DNA of 64,000 nt from Mesorhizobium ventifaucium (lineage in GTDB: Bacteria > Pseudomonadota > Alphaproteobacteria > Rhizobiales > Rhizobiaceae), in contig NZ_CAKXZS010000016.1 in assembly GCF_935822925.1 (NCBI RefSeq), positions 62,001 to 126,000 on the forward strand, written 5' to 3'. Below, piece by piece: positions 42,695-50,339 of the stretch. How positions within the stretch are numbered: the first letter of the stretch is position 1; each line of letters opens with the position of its first letter. Made by a program: the position numbers and the translations under genes. The notes below the pieces were generated by a model. The model saw only the letters and a program-made list of their open reading frames with translations. It did no database searches and was not told the origin of the DNA.

Positions 42695-42805
42695 GAGCGT
42701 CTAGGGTTCCGGCCGCAACACAGCGGTGCTGGTCCAAGAGATGCGACCGCCAGGGATGCACTGAGGCATCCGGCGGAACACGGCGGGCCAAAATCCCGGG
42801 AGAAC
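42695..42805 (+). ncRNA. Guanidine-I riboswitch (ykkC-yxkD class)
   Basis: The conserved guanidine-I pieces occur in order: CTAGGGTTCCG (42701-42711), a short stem CCGC/GCGG, CTGGTCCAAGAGA (42729-42741), a long stem (CCGCC with GGATGC paired to GCATCCGGCGG, about 42748-42775), then ACACGGCGGGCCAAAATCCC and GGGAGA (42779-42803). The ACGGCGGG and CCCGGGAGA blocks are the most invariant parts of the class. The aptamer precedes a transporter and guanidine hydrolase, the expected regulon, so it should switch the operon on when guanidine is bound. Confidence 0.93.
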
Positions 42806-42839
42806 CCTGCACGGGTTTGCTGGCGCGAACCTCTCCCGG
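42796..42839 (+). promoter_or_regulatory. Likely expression platform of the guanidine riboswitch
   Basis: The aptamer's 3' block CCGGGAGA (42796-42803) is perfectly complementary to TCTCCCGG (42832-42839), and between them GGTTTGC pairs with GCGAACC (42814-42820 with 42825-42831). This long hairpin would consume the last conserved aptamer segment, so it and the guanidine-bound aptamer exclude each other. No T-run follows directly, so the mechanism may be Rho-dependent termination or indirect control of the ribosome site. Confidence 0.55.
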
Positions 42840-42904
42840 ATGCGCGCTCCGCAAACCCCAACAAAAAGTCCGGTCGCAATCCGGATCGCCAACAGAGGTA
42901 CGCA

Positions 42905-43969
42905 ATGCTTCGCAAGCTGGCCGCAATCATCCTAGCCGCATCACTCAGCCTTCCCATGGTTTCCGCCGCCGACGCGGCGCCCAAGAAAGACTTCAAGATA
43001 TGCTGGTCGATCTATGTCGGCTGGATGCCTTGGGGCTATCTTGCCGACAGCGGCATCATGAAGAAATGGGCCGACAGAAACGGCATCAATGTCGAGATCA
43101 CCCGCATCAACGACTATGTCGAAAGCATCAACCAGTACACCGCCGGCGGCTTCGACGGCTGTTCGATGACCAACATGGACGCGCTGTCGATCCCCGCCGG
43201 CGGCGGCGTCGACACCACCGCCGTGATCATCGGCGACTTCTCCAACGGTAATGATGCCGTGATCCTCAAGGACAAGGCCGCGCTCGCCGACATTGCCGGC
43301 CAGAAGGTCAATCTCGTCGAGCTCTCCGTCTCGCATTACCTGCTGGCGCGGGCGCTGGACACGGTCAAGCTCGCCGAGAAGGACATCACCGTTGTCAACA
43401 CCTCCGACGCCGACATGGTCGCCGCCTACGGCACCAGCGACGTCACCTCCGTCGTCACCTGGAATCCGCTGGTGTCCGAGATCGTCGCCATGCCGGGTGC
43501 GCACAAAGTGTTCGATTCCTCGCAGATTCCCGGCGAGATCATCGACATGATGGTCGTCAACACCGAGACGCTGAAGGACAACCCTGCGCTGGGCAAGGCG
43601 CTTGCCGGCGCGTGGTACGAGGTGATGGAGCTGATGACCTCGGACACGCCGGAAGGCAAGGCAGCCAAGGAGGAGATGGCCAAGGCGTCCGGTACGGACC
43701 TCGCCGGCTTCGACGCGCAGCTTGCTTCGACGGCAATGTTCTTCGACCCCGCCAAGGCGGTCGAGTTCACCAACGGCGCCGAATTGCCGAAGACGATGGA
43801 TCTGGTCCGCAACTTCCTGTTCAGCCACGGCATCCTCGGCACCAACGCGACGAGTGTCGACATGGTCGGTATGAGCTTTCCCGACGGATCCACGCTGGGC
43901 GACGCCAACAACGTCAAGCTGCGTTTCGATCCAGCCTTCATGGCCGAGGCCGCAACCGCAACGCCCTGA
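42905..43969 (+). CDS. Guanidine-associated ABC transporter substrate-binding protein
   Basis: A 354-residue periplasmic protein of the NitT/TauT-like class often annotated as urea-carboxylase- or riboswitch-associated. The Sec signal is LRKLAAIILAASLSLPMVS. The mature part begins FKICWSIYVGWMPWGYLADS and includes YTAGGFDGCSMTNMDALSIP, VNLVELSVSHYLLARALD and VTWNPLVSEIVAMPGAHKV. GAGG precedes the ATG. Being the first gene behind a guanidine-I riboswitch and followed by a guanidine hydrolase, it most likely binds guanidine or a guanidino compound. Confidence 0.9.
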   Translation: MLRKLAAIILAASLSLPMVSAADAAPKKDFKICWSIYVGWMPWGYLADSGIMKKWADRNGINVEITRINDYVESINQYTAGGFDGCSMTNMDALSIPAGGGVDTTAVIIGDFSNGNDAVILKDKAALADIAGQKVNLVELSVSHYLLARALDTVKLAEKDITVVNTSDADMVAAYGTSDVTSVVTWNPLVSEIVAMPGAHKVFDSSQIPGEIIDMMVVNTETLKDNPALGKALAGAWYEVMELMTSDTPEGKAAKEEMAKASGTDLAGFDAQLASTAMFFDPAKAVEFTNGAELPKTMDLVRNFLFSHGILGTNATSVDMVGMSFPDGSTLGDANNVKLRFDPAFMAEAATATP

Positions 43970-43975
43970 CGCGAC

Positions 43976-44887
43976 ATGCTGGCCAAGGGAATGAGTGCCA
44001 GGGATGAAGCTTCCGCGACGGGCGGGGAGGGCATCACGCGCCCGTCCCGGCCGAAGCCGAGGGTACGCCTTCGCATGATCAATACGAAGGTCTCGCGCGG
44101 CGGCGCCTTGTTCCTCGGCGGCTTGCCGTTCCTGTTCGTGGCAATCGCTTATCTGATCGCCTCGGCGCAACGGCTGGCCGTCAATCCCAGCGACAAGCTG
44201 CTGCCTTCGCCGCCACAGATGTGGTCGGCCTTTCTGGACCTTGCCACGGTTCCGGACAAACGCTCCGGCGACCTCATCCTATGGGTCGACACCTATGCCA
44301 GTCTTCTCAGGCTGTTTGCGGGCGTCGGCGTGGCCACGTTCGCCGCGCTTTCGCTCGGCATCGCCATCGGCTTCATCCCGCGGGTGCGCGCCTTCCTGCT
44401 GCCGTTTGTCACCGTCGTTTGCGTCATCCCACCGCTGGCGCTGCTGCCGATCCTGTTCATCGCGCTCGGCCTCGGCGAAACGGCCAAGATCACGCTGATC
44501 GCCCTTGGCGTCGCGCCGGTGATGGTGCGCGACATCGCCAACCGGGTGATGGAATTGCCGTCCGAACTGGTGGCCAAGGCACAGACGCTTGGCGGCAACA
44601 GCTGGACCATGATCTTGCGGCTGGTGCTGCCGCAGATCATGCCACGCCTCATCACCTGCGTGCGGCTGGCACTCGGGCCGGCCTGGCTGTTCCTGATCGC
44701 TGCCGAAGCCATCGCCTCGACCGAAGGGCTGGGTTACCGCATCTTCCTCGTCCGCCGCTATCTCTCGATGGACGTCATCCTGCCCTATGTCGCCTGGATC
44801 ACGCTGCTTGCCGTGATCACCGACTGGCTGCTGGTGCGGCTTTCCCAAGCGATGTCCCCTTGGGCGCATCCGGTGGAGGCCAGATGA
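43976..44887 (+). CDS. Guanidine-associated ABC transporter permease
   Basis: A 303-residue permease of the nitrate/taurine type with six hydrophobic segments. The EAA-like loop reads ELVAKAQTLGGNSWTMILRL, and AGPAWLFLIAAEAIASTEGLGY-like sequence follows (LGPAWLFLIAAEAIASTEG). About 30 charged residues precede the first helix, so the true start may be the ATG at 43991 or another internal one; no start has a strong ribosome site. It begins 6 bp after the binding-protein stop and overlaps the ATPase by ATGA. Confidence 0.88.
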   Translation: MLAKGMSARDEASATGGEGITRPSRPKPRVRLRMINTKVSRGGALFLGGLPFLFVAIAYLIASAQRLAVNPSDKLLPSPPQMWSAFLDLATVPDKRSGDLILWVDTYASLLRLFAGVGVATFAALSLGIAIGFIPRVRAFLLPFVTVVCVIPPLALLPILFIALGLGETAKITLIALGVAPVMVRDIANRVMELPSELVAKAQTLGGNSWTMILRLVLPQIMPRLITCVRLALGPAWLFLIAAEAIASTEGLGYRIFLVRRYLSMDVILPYVAWITLLAVITDWLLVRLSQAMSPWAHPVEAR

Positions 44888-45693
44888 GCCGCATTGTCGT
44901 TCACGGACTGGAAAAGAATTATGGCGATGCCCGCGTGCTCGAGCGGGTCAACGTCACTGCCGAAGCCGGCGAATTCCTGTCGCTGGTCGGCGCCAGCGGC
45001 TGTGGAAAATCGACGTTCCTGCGCATCCTGCTCGGCCAGGAGCAGCAGAGCAGCGGCGTCGTCATCGTCGGCGATGGCCCGATCGTTCCCGAGCCGACGC
45101 CGCAGCGCGGCATCGTCTTTCAGCGATATTCGGTGTTTCCGCATCTGACCGCCATCCAGAACCTGCTGCTGGTCGAAGACTTTCGCTCCGGCGGGCCGTT
45201 TGGTCGCGTCTTCGGCGCCAGGCGCAGAAAGGTCAGGCAAGAGGCCGAAGCCATGCTGGAGCGGGTCGGGCTCGCCCATGCGCGCGATCTCTATCCGGCA
45301 TCGCTCTCCGGCGGCATGCAGCAGCGGCTGGCGATTGCGCAGACCTTGCTCGGCCGTCCGCAGATCCTGCTTCTCGACGAGCCGTTCGGTGCGCTCGATC
45401 CCGGCATCCGCGTCGAGATGCACGACCTGCTGACCGAGCTGTGGACCGAGCACGGCATGACGGTGGTGATGGTCACCCACGATATCGGCGAGGCCTTCAA
45501 GCTCGGCACCCGTGTGCTGGTTTTCGACAAGGTGCGCCACGATCCGCAGTTCCCGTCGGCTTACGGCGCGACGATCACCTACGATCTGAAGCTCGATCGC
45601 AAGACCCGGGCTTCGTCTCATCACTTGGCCAAGGTGGCCGCGATGGTCGGGACGACCCGGCCGGATACAGCAATGGCGACGACGGCGTCGTAA
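44884..45693 (+). CDS. Guanidine-associated ABC transporter ATP-binding protein
   Basis: A 269-residue ATPase of the nitrate/taurine transporter type: Walker A GASGCGKST (36-44), Q-loop FQRYSVFPHL, signature LSGGMQQRLAIAQ, Walker B ILLLDEPFGALD and H-loop VTHDIGEAF. The ATG at 44884 overlaps the permease stop. A tail of some 45 residues after the ATPase core (YGATITYDLKLDRKTRASSH and beyond) is longer than usual for this class and has no recognised domain. It completes a three-gene importer. Confidence 0.92.
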   Translation: MSRIVVHGLEKNYGDARVLERVNVTAEAGEFLSLVGASGCGKSTFLRILLGQEQQSSGVVIVGDGPIVPEPTPQRGIVFQRYSVFPHLTAIQNLLLVEDFRSGGPFGRVFGARRRKVRQEAEAMLERVGLAHARDLYPASLSGGMQQRLAIAQTLLGRPQILLLDEPFGALDPGIRVEMHDLLTELWTEHGMTVVMVTHDIGEAFKLGTRVLVFDKVRHDPQFPSAYGATITYDLKLDRKTRASSHHLAKVAAMVGTTRPDTAMATTAS

Positions 45694-45705
45694 CGGAGAC
45701 CGTGA

Positions 45706-46914
45706 ATGTCCAGAAATATCCCCGAACGCAGCCACCGCCGGGCAGGGCTCGTCGCCCGGGAGGCCAGGGAACGCTTTCACCATCCCGATTTCGACGCCCG
45801 CGGCACGCAGGGCTGGAAGTCGATCGAGGCCGAGGGCAAGCTGCCAGAAAGCGGCTGGCGCAAGGAGCAGCAATGGGCACTCGACATGGGCCTGCCGGGA
45901 TCGGAGTCGATCGTCGACAAGTCGATCCCGACATTCGCGCGCGGCGAGCTGCCGCATTTCGCCGGCATCAACACCTTTCTCAAGGCGCCCTATGTCGAGA
46001 ACGTCCGCGATGTCGGCAAATATGACGCGGCCGTCATCGGCATCCCTTTCGACAGCGGCACCACCTACCGGCCGGGAACCCGCTTCGGCCCGCAAGGTAT
46101 CCGCCGTATCTCAGCGCTCTACACGCCGTACAATTACGAGCTCGGCGTCGATCTACGCGAGCAGATGACGCTGTGCGACGCCGGCGACGTCTTCACCATT
46201 CCCGCCAACCTCGAAAAGAGTTTTGACCAGATCACCAAGGGCGTCAGCCATGTCGCCTCGTCGGGCGCGCTGCCGATCATGCTGGGCGGCGACCATTCGA
46301 TCGGCTTTCCCTGCGTGCGCGGCATCGCCGACGTGACCTCGAAACGCATCGGCATCATCCATTTCGACCGCCATATCGACATCCAGGAAAAGGATCTCGA
46401 CGAGCGCATGCACACCACGCCCTGGTACTGGGCGACCAACCTGCCGAACGTCTCGGCGACCAATCTCGTGCAACTCGGCATCGGCGGCTGGCAGGTCCCC
46501 CGCTACGGCGTCGCCGAGGCGAGGAAGCGCGGCACCAACGTGCTGACCATTGCCGACATCGAGCAGATGGGCCTTGAGAAGGCGGCGGAAATCGCGCTCG
46601 AGCTCGCATGGAAGGACACCGACGCCGTCTACATCTCCTTCGACGTCGACAGCCTGGACTGCGGTTTCGTGCCCGGCACGGGCTGGCCGGAGCCGGGCGG
46701 CTTCCTGCCGCGCGAGGCGCTCAAGCTGCTTGGGCTGGTGACGGCGCCCGGCATTTGCGGGCTGGAAGTGGTCGAGGTCTCGCCGCCCTACGACACCTCG
46801 GACATCACGGCGCTGTTCGGTGTGCGTGTCGTCGTCGAGGCGCTTGGCTCGATGGTCGCCCACGGCAACCTCGGCAAGCACAAATCCATCATCGACAAAC
46901 CGGTGAGTTTTTGA
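45706..46914 (+). CDS. gdmH: Guanidine hydrolase (nickel-dependent ureohydrolase, GdmH type)
   Basis: A 402-residue ureohydrolase (arginase family) hydrolysing guanidine to urea and ammonia. All six metal ligands are present: H197 (LGGDHSIG), D221, H223 and D225 (HFDRHIDIQEKD), D313 and D315 (SFDVDSLDCGFVPGTGWPEP). The long N-terminal region, FDRHID followed by DERMHTTPWYWATN, and GTGWPEPGG are as in the Synechocystis Sll1077 guanidine hydrolase group rather than agmatinases. It lies behind a guanidine-I riboswitch and is followed by nickel-handling genes, agreeing with the known Ni(II) requirement of that enzyme. Confidence 0.92.
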   Translation: MSRNIPERSHRRAGLVAREARERFHHPDFDARGTQGWKSIEAEGKLPESGWRKEQQWALDMGLPGSESIVDKSIPTFARGELPHFAGINTFLKAPYVENVRDVGKYDAAVIGIPFDSGTTYRPGTRFGPQGIRRISALYTPYNYELGVDLREQMTLCDAGDVFTIPANLEKSFDQITKGVSHVASSGALPIMLGGDHSIGFPCVRGIADVTSKRIGIIHFDRHIDIQEKDLDERMHTTPWYWATNLPNVSATNLVQLGIGGWQVPRYGVAEARKRGTNVLTIADIEQMGLEKAAEIALELAWKDTDAVYISFDVDSLDCGFVPGTGWPEPGGFLPREALKLLGLVTAPGICGLEVVEVSPPYDTSDITALFGVRVVVEALGSMVAHGNLGKHKSIIDKPVSF

Positions 46915-46916
46915 CC

Positions 46917-47453
46917 ATGCACGACGATCATCATCACCACAATAATGGCCATGACGAAGGCCACCATCATCACGGGCCGAACGGCCATCATGACCATCCG
47001 CACGCCCCCGGCCACAATGGGCCCGCTGGCAAGCCGCTGCAATGGCAGACGCCGCATCTGCCGGAGAAGGCTCACGAGCCGCCGGTTGATCCCGCATCGG
47101 TCGACCTCGACCTTGTCGAAACCGCCTTCCTCGAAGGCTTTGCGCGGGCGCCGGACCCATCCAGCTTTTTGCGTCTGGCCGGCATACCGTTTGTTGGCGA
47201 GAGGGCGGACGGCGTGCGGCTTCATCTCTTGCGCGTCGAAACCGAGGATCTGGTCGACGTCGGCGCGGTCATGCCGCTCGTCGGCGGCACCGGCGTCGCC
47301 TATCACCCGCTGCCGGCGCGCCTGACATCGCATCGCCGCCGCCTCGCTTTCATCTATCACGATGGCGCTGAGCAAAAGCCGCTCGGCTTCGCCGCGGCGC
47401 GGGCCCTTGCAGACCGTTCCGCCGCTTCGCAATTCACCATTCCCGGACACTGA
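46917..47453 (+). CDS. Histidine-rich protein, putative nickel chaperone for the guanidine hydrolase
   Basis: A 178-residue protein starting 2 bp after the gdmH stop. Its first 35 residues contain 15 histidines in HHHH, HHHH and HDHPH clusters, a metal-storage type tail like those of UreE or HypB proteins. The rest (about 45-178) is a compact unknown domain with DLVETAFLEGFARAPDPSSF, IPFVGERADGVRLHLLRVET and VAYHPLPARLTSHRRRLAFI. It lacks the CxxC zinc motif of HypA and the GTPase motifs of HypB, so it is not one of the known accessory proteins of the cyanobacterial enzyme. Delivering nickel to GdmH is the most economical role, inferred from position and histidine content. Confidence 0.8.
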   Translation: MHDDHHHHNNGHDEGHHHHGPNGHHDHPHAPGHNGPAGKPLQWQTPHLPEKAHEPPVDPASVDLDLVETAFLEGFARAPDPSSFLRLAGIPFVGERADGVRLHLLRVETEDLVDVGAVMPLVGGTGVAYHPLPARLTSHRRRLAFIYHDGAEQKPLGFAAARALADRSAASQFTIPGH

Positions 47454-47492
47454 AACCAAAAAGCCCGTCATTCTCATCGAACAGGTATAACC

Positions 47493-48077
47493 ATGAAAAC
47501 ATCAGCAAGACTTGGCATCCTTTCAGCTCTCGCCGCCCTCACGCCGTCGCTGGCGTTTGCCCATAGCGGCGGCGCTCACGTCCACGGCTTTTTCGCCGGC
47601 CTCGAACATCCGGTGTTCGGCGTGGATCATCTGTTCGCCATGGTCGCGGTCGGCATCATCGGCGCTCGCGCCGGGGGCCGCAGCATTGTGATTGTCCCGC
47701 TGTTCTTTCTCTCGGCCATGATCGCAGGGGCCTTGCTCGGTATGGCCGGCATCGGCCTGCCTGCGCTTGAAACCGGCATCGCGCTGTCGCTGGTGGTCTT
47801 CGGCGCCATGGTCGGCCTCGCCAGGCCGCTGCCGTTGACCGCTGCCGCGGCGCTGACGGCCCTGTTCGGCCTCTTTCACGGCAACGCCCACGGCCTCGAG
47901 ATTCCCGAGAGCGCCGGCGGCATCGCCTACGCCGCTGGTTTCATGCTCGCCACGTCGATGCTGCATGCGATCGGGGTGTTGTCCGTCTTCAAGCTCGGCC
48001 GTTGGCCGACGACGGTCCGCACCGCGGGGGTTGCCACCTCGCTGGTTGGAATGGCCATGGCGGCCCAAGCCTTCTGA
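47493..48077 (+). CDS. HupE/UreJ-family nickel permease
   Basis: A 194-residue membrane protein with a signal-like first helix (LGILSALAALTPSLAFAHSG), the family metal motif HPVFGVDHLFAM (39-50), several further helices and FGLFHGNAHGLEIPE, the second conserved His-containing motif. HupE/UreJ proteins bring nickel across a membrane for hydrogenase or urease. Here neither enzyme is in the window; the gene lies 39 bp after the His-rich protein in the guanidine operon, so it most likely supplies nickel for the guanidine hydrolase. Confidence 0.9.
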   Translation: MKTSARLGILSALAALTPSLAFAHSGGAHVHGFFAGLEHPVFGVDHLFAMVAVGIIGARAGGRSIVIVPLFFLSAMIAGALLGMAGIGLPALETGIALSLVVFGAMVGLARPLPLTAAAALTALFGLFHGNAHGLEIPESAGGIAYAAGFMLATSMLHAIGVLSVFKLGRWPTTVRTAGVATSLVGMAMAAQAF

Positions 48078-48118
48078 GTGAGGCGATCAGACGCAGGCAG
48101 TGGCGAAACAGAACTGGA

Positions 48119-48208
48119 ATGCAGATGAGCCAGAAGTTGTCGATGAGGCTGCGGCGCATCCGCGATTTGCTGTACCAGATCCTGAAGATCCGTGCCGAGC
48201 GGCTTTGA
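48119..48208 (+). CDS. Possible 29-residue basic peptide at the operon end
   Basis: A frame of 29 codons from the ATG at 48119 reads MQMSQKLSMRLRRIRDLLYQ and continues ILKIRAERL. It is strongly basic and would form an amphipathic helix. Only GGA precedes the ATG. It ends exactly where the terminator-like hairpin begins. It may be a small protein of the guanidine operon or a chance frame. Confidence 0.35.
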   Translation: MQMSQKLSMRLRRIRDLLYQILKIRAERL

Positions 48209-48231
48209 GGGGCGCGGTTTTCGCGTCCCTC
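48207..48231. terminator. Hairpin between the convergent guanidine operon and GntR gene
   Basis: A 10-bp stem (48207-48216 with 48222-48231, one G-T wobble) closes a 5-nt loop of GTTTT. It lies between the end of the guanidine operon and the 3' end of the convergent GntR gene, 12 bp from the latter's stop. A proper T-run is missing on both strands, so it may act with Rho or as a message stabiliser. Confidence 0.5.
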
Positions 48232-48243
48232 CGGTAATGACCG

Positions 48244-48957
48244 TCAGGACTCGAGCGCCTGCCTGAGCGCCGGACCGCTCCTGACGCGCAGATCGAGGTC
48301 GGCCTCGATATGGTCGATGTGGTGCAGCATCAGCGCGCTGGCGCGTTCGGAATCGCCATTTTCCAGCGCCTCCAGGATATTCATGTGCTCGCTATGGCCG
48401 CAGCTCGAGACGCCCGAGCGGCCATAGAGCGCGATCACCAGCGATGACCGCGCCACCAGTTCTTCCATGAAGCGCTGGAGGATGGCGTTTCCGGCAACCG
48501 AAGCCAGCAGCAGGTGAAAATCCCCCGAAGCCTTGATTTCCGACCGTCTTGCATTTGGTCCGCGTTCGGCAATGAAGCGGCCCTCTTCATCGAGCTGCGC
48601 TTTGAAGGCAGCGACATGGTCCGGCGTCATCCGCCCGGCTGCGGCAATCGCTATGCCGGGCTCGATCAGCCGGCGCGAAGCGAAGACCTGACGCGCTTCC
48701 TCCGGCGACGGGTTGGCGACGAAGGCACCACGATTGCGCTCAGTCCGCACCAGGCCTTCGAAGGAGAGCATCTGCAGCGCCGCGCGCGCCACGGTGCGGC
48801 TGACATCAAATAAAGTGCCGACCTCGCCTTCCGACAGCTTGGTTCCGGGCGCCAGCCGGCGGTCGACGATCGCGTCGCGCAACTGGTCGCGAATCGCCTG
48901 GGCCCGATCCTCGTTGGCACTGTCGACAGCAGGGAAAGTCTGGTCGGCTATATTCAT
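48244..48957 (-). CDS. GntR-family (FCD) transcriptional regulator
   Basis: A 237-residue regulator with a winged helix (IVDRRLAPGTKLSEGEVGTL, then FDVSRTVARAALQMLSFEGL and ERNRGAFVAN) and an FCD domain whose ligand-site residues appear in GDFHLLLASVAGN, CGHSEHMNILEALENG and LMLHHIDHIE. It is divergent from the polyamine-type transporter operon across a 259-bp gap, so it probably represses that operon until its substrate appears. Confidence 0.92.
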   Translation of the reverse strand: MNIADQTFPAVDSANEDRAQAIRDQLRDAIVDRRLAPGTKLSEGEVGTLFDVSRTVARAALQMLSFEGLVRTERNRGAFVANPSPEEARQVFASRRLIEPGIAIAAAGRMTPDHVAAFKAQLDEEGRFIAERGPNARRSEIKASGDFHLLLASVAGNAILQRFMEELVARSSLVIALYGRSGVSSCGHSEHMNILEALENGDSERASALMLHHIDHIEADLDLRVRSGPALRQALES

Positions 48958-49169
48958 GATGATGGTCCCGGCACCCTTCTACCCTGAATCGGGTCGCTTG
49001 CAGAGGGCCAAAGTGAATACGATGCCGGAAAAGATTGCATACGATTTTTGCGGGAATCGCCGGCTATCGCCTATAATTTGTGCATTCGCAGGCGTGCCGT
49101 TTCGAGGGGCAGCCGAAGGCAATCCTGATTTTCCCAAGGAATCAACTGTTTGAGGCCGATCTAGGGCAA

Positions 49170-49187
49170 TTGGCATGCATGATGCTT
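49170..49187 (+). promoter_or_regulatory. Sigma-54-like promoter of the polyamine-type transporter operon
   Basis: TTGGCATGCATGATGCTT has GG at 49172-49173 and GC at 49184-49185 with ten bases between, and its first nine bases equal those of the guanidine promoter. The -12 block is ATGCT instead of TTGCT, so the match is weaker. The start would be near 49197, 20 bp before the ATG. An alternative sigma-70 promoter is TTGCGG (49048-49053) with TATAAT (49072-49077). Confidence 0.45.
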
Positions 49188-49216
49188 TGATTAAGTTGAT
49201 TTAGAGAGGAAGCCGG

Positions 49217-50305
49217 ATGTCCAAAGCCGCCGAAATCGACATCGTGTCCGTTTCGAAAATCTATGGTGCCACCACTGCCGTCGAAGACATCAGCTTGAAA
49301 ATCCCCGCGGGAACCTATTGCTGCCTGCTCGGGCCGTCCGGCTGCGGCAAGACCTCGACGCTGCGCATGATTGCCGGGCACGAAAGCATATCGAGCGGCG
49401 ACGTGCGTCTCGGCAACATTGTGGTCACCGACCTGCCGCCGGCCAGGCGCGGCACCGCCATGATGTTCCAGTCCTACGCGCTGTTTCCGCATCTCGACCT
49501 GATCGACAATGTTGCGTTTAGTCTCAAGATGAAGGGTATCGGCAAGGAACAGCGCCGCGCCAGGGCGCTCGATATGCTGAAGCTGATGCAGATGGAGGGC
49601 TACGCCAGCCGCCGCCCGGCGCAGCTTTCGGGCGGACAGCAGCAACGCGTCGCTCTGGCCCGCGCGCTCATCACCGATCCCGAAGCGCTGCTGCTCGACG
49701 AGCCGCTATCGGCACTCGATCCATTCCTGAAGATCCGCATGCGCGCGGAATTGAAGAAGCTGCAGACGTCGCTCGGCATCACTTTCGTCCACGTCACCCA
49801 TAGCCAGGAGGAAGCGATGGCGCTCGCCGACCTGATCGTGGTCATGAATGACGGCCGCATCGAGCAGGCGGCGCATCCACGCACCGTCTTTGAGCGGCCG
49901 GCCACTGCGTTTGTCGCCCGTTTCATGGGTGATCACAACGTCGTCTCCGGCCGCGTCAGCGGCAGCCGCGACGGCATGGTTGTCTTCGATGTGCCGGGTG
50001 GCGCCTCGCTTGCGGCCAGCGGGCAGGGCAGGGCGATCGGCGAGCCGATCGATATCGCCATTCGCACCGACCACGTGCGGATCGGCGACCCGCCGGCCAC
50101 CGGGCTCGGCTTCACCGGCATCGCCGCCAATATCGAGTATCGCGGCTCGACCGTAAAACTCTCGGTCAATGGCGCCGGCATTGAGGATTTTACCGTCATC
50201 GTCGACGACACCAGCTTCTTCGCCAAGCCGGTCGCCGTCGGTGACGCGGTGCCGATCGCCTGGGACGCCGAGGACGCGATTGTCCTTGGCCGTCTCGATT
50301 CCTGA
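49217..50305 (+). CDS. Polyamine-type ABC transporter ATP-binding protein (PotA class)
   Basis: A 362-residue ATPase: Walker A GPSGCGKTS (39-47), Q-loop FQSYALFPHL, signature LSGGQQQRVALARAL, Walker B LLLDEPLSALD, H-loop VTHSQEEAMALADL, and a C-terminal TOBE domain (NIEYRGSTVKLSVNG). Unusually the ATPase gene comes first, before the binding protein. GAGAGGAAG precedes the ATG. The class moves spermidine, putrescine, opines and other small nitrogenous compounds. Confidence 0.93.
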   Translation: MSKAAEIDIVSVSKIYGATTAVEDISLKIPAGTYCCLLGPSGCGKTSTLRMIAGHESISSGDVRLGNIVVTDLPPARRGTAMMFQSYALFPHLDLIDNVAFSLKMKGIGKEQRRARALDMLKLMQMEGYASRRPAQLSGGQQQRVALARALITDPEALLLDEPLSALDPFLKIRMRAELKKLQTSLGITFVHVTHSQEEAMALADLIVVMNDGRIEQAAHPRTVFERPATAFVARFMGDHNVVSGRVSGSRDGMVVFDVPGGASLAASGQGRAIGEPIDIAIRTDHVRIGDPPATGLGFTGIAANIEYRGSTVKLSVNGAGIEDFTVIVDDTSFFAKPVAVGDAVPIAWDAEDAIVLGRLDS

Positions 50306-50339
50306 ACCAGAACCACCAATCAAAAACAGGGGAACTGAC

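Noticed and set aside
44221..44883. A long N-terminal extension of the guanidine-transporter ATPase frame
   Set aside because: It lies entirely inside the permease gene in another frame; the ATPase proper starts at the ATGA overlap at 44884.
45706..46914. Agmatinase or arginase as the identity of the ureohydrolase
   Set aside because: The riboswitch context, the FDRHID and GTGWPEPGG segments and the neighbouring nickel genes fit guanidine hydrolase better; agmatinase remains the main alternative to test.
46917..47040. The His-rich N-terminus as a DNA repeat artefact
   Set aside because: The histidine codons are mixed CAT and CAC without a regular repeat unit, and the frame continues into a normal domain.
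33184..48208. Urea carboxylase or carboxyguanidine deiminase route for guanidine
   Set aside because: I looked for biotin carboxylase and deiminase genes near the riboswitch and allophanate hydrolase and found none; the allophanate hydrolase is better explained by biuret hydrolysis and guanidine by the ureohydrolase.
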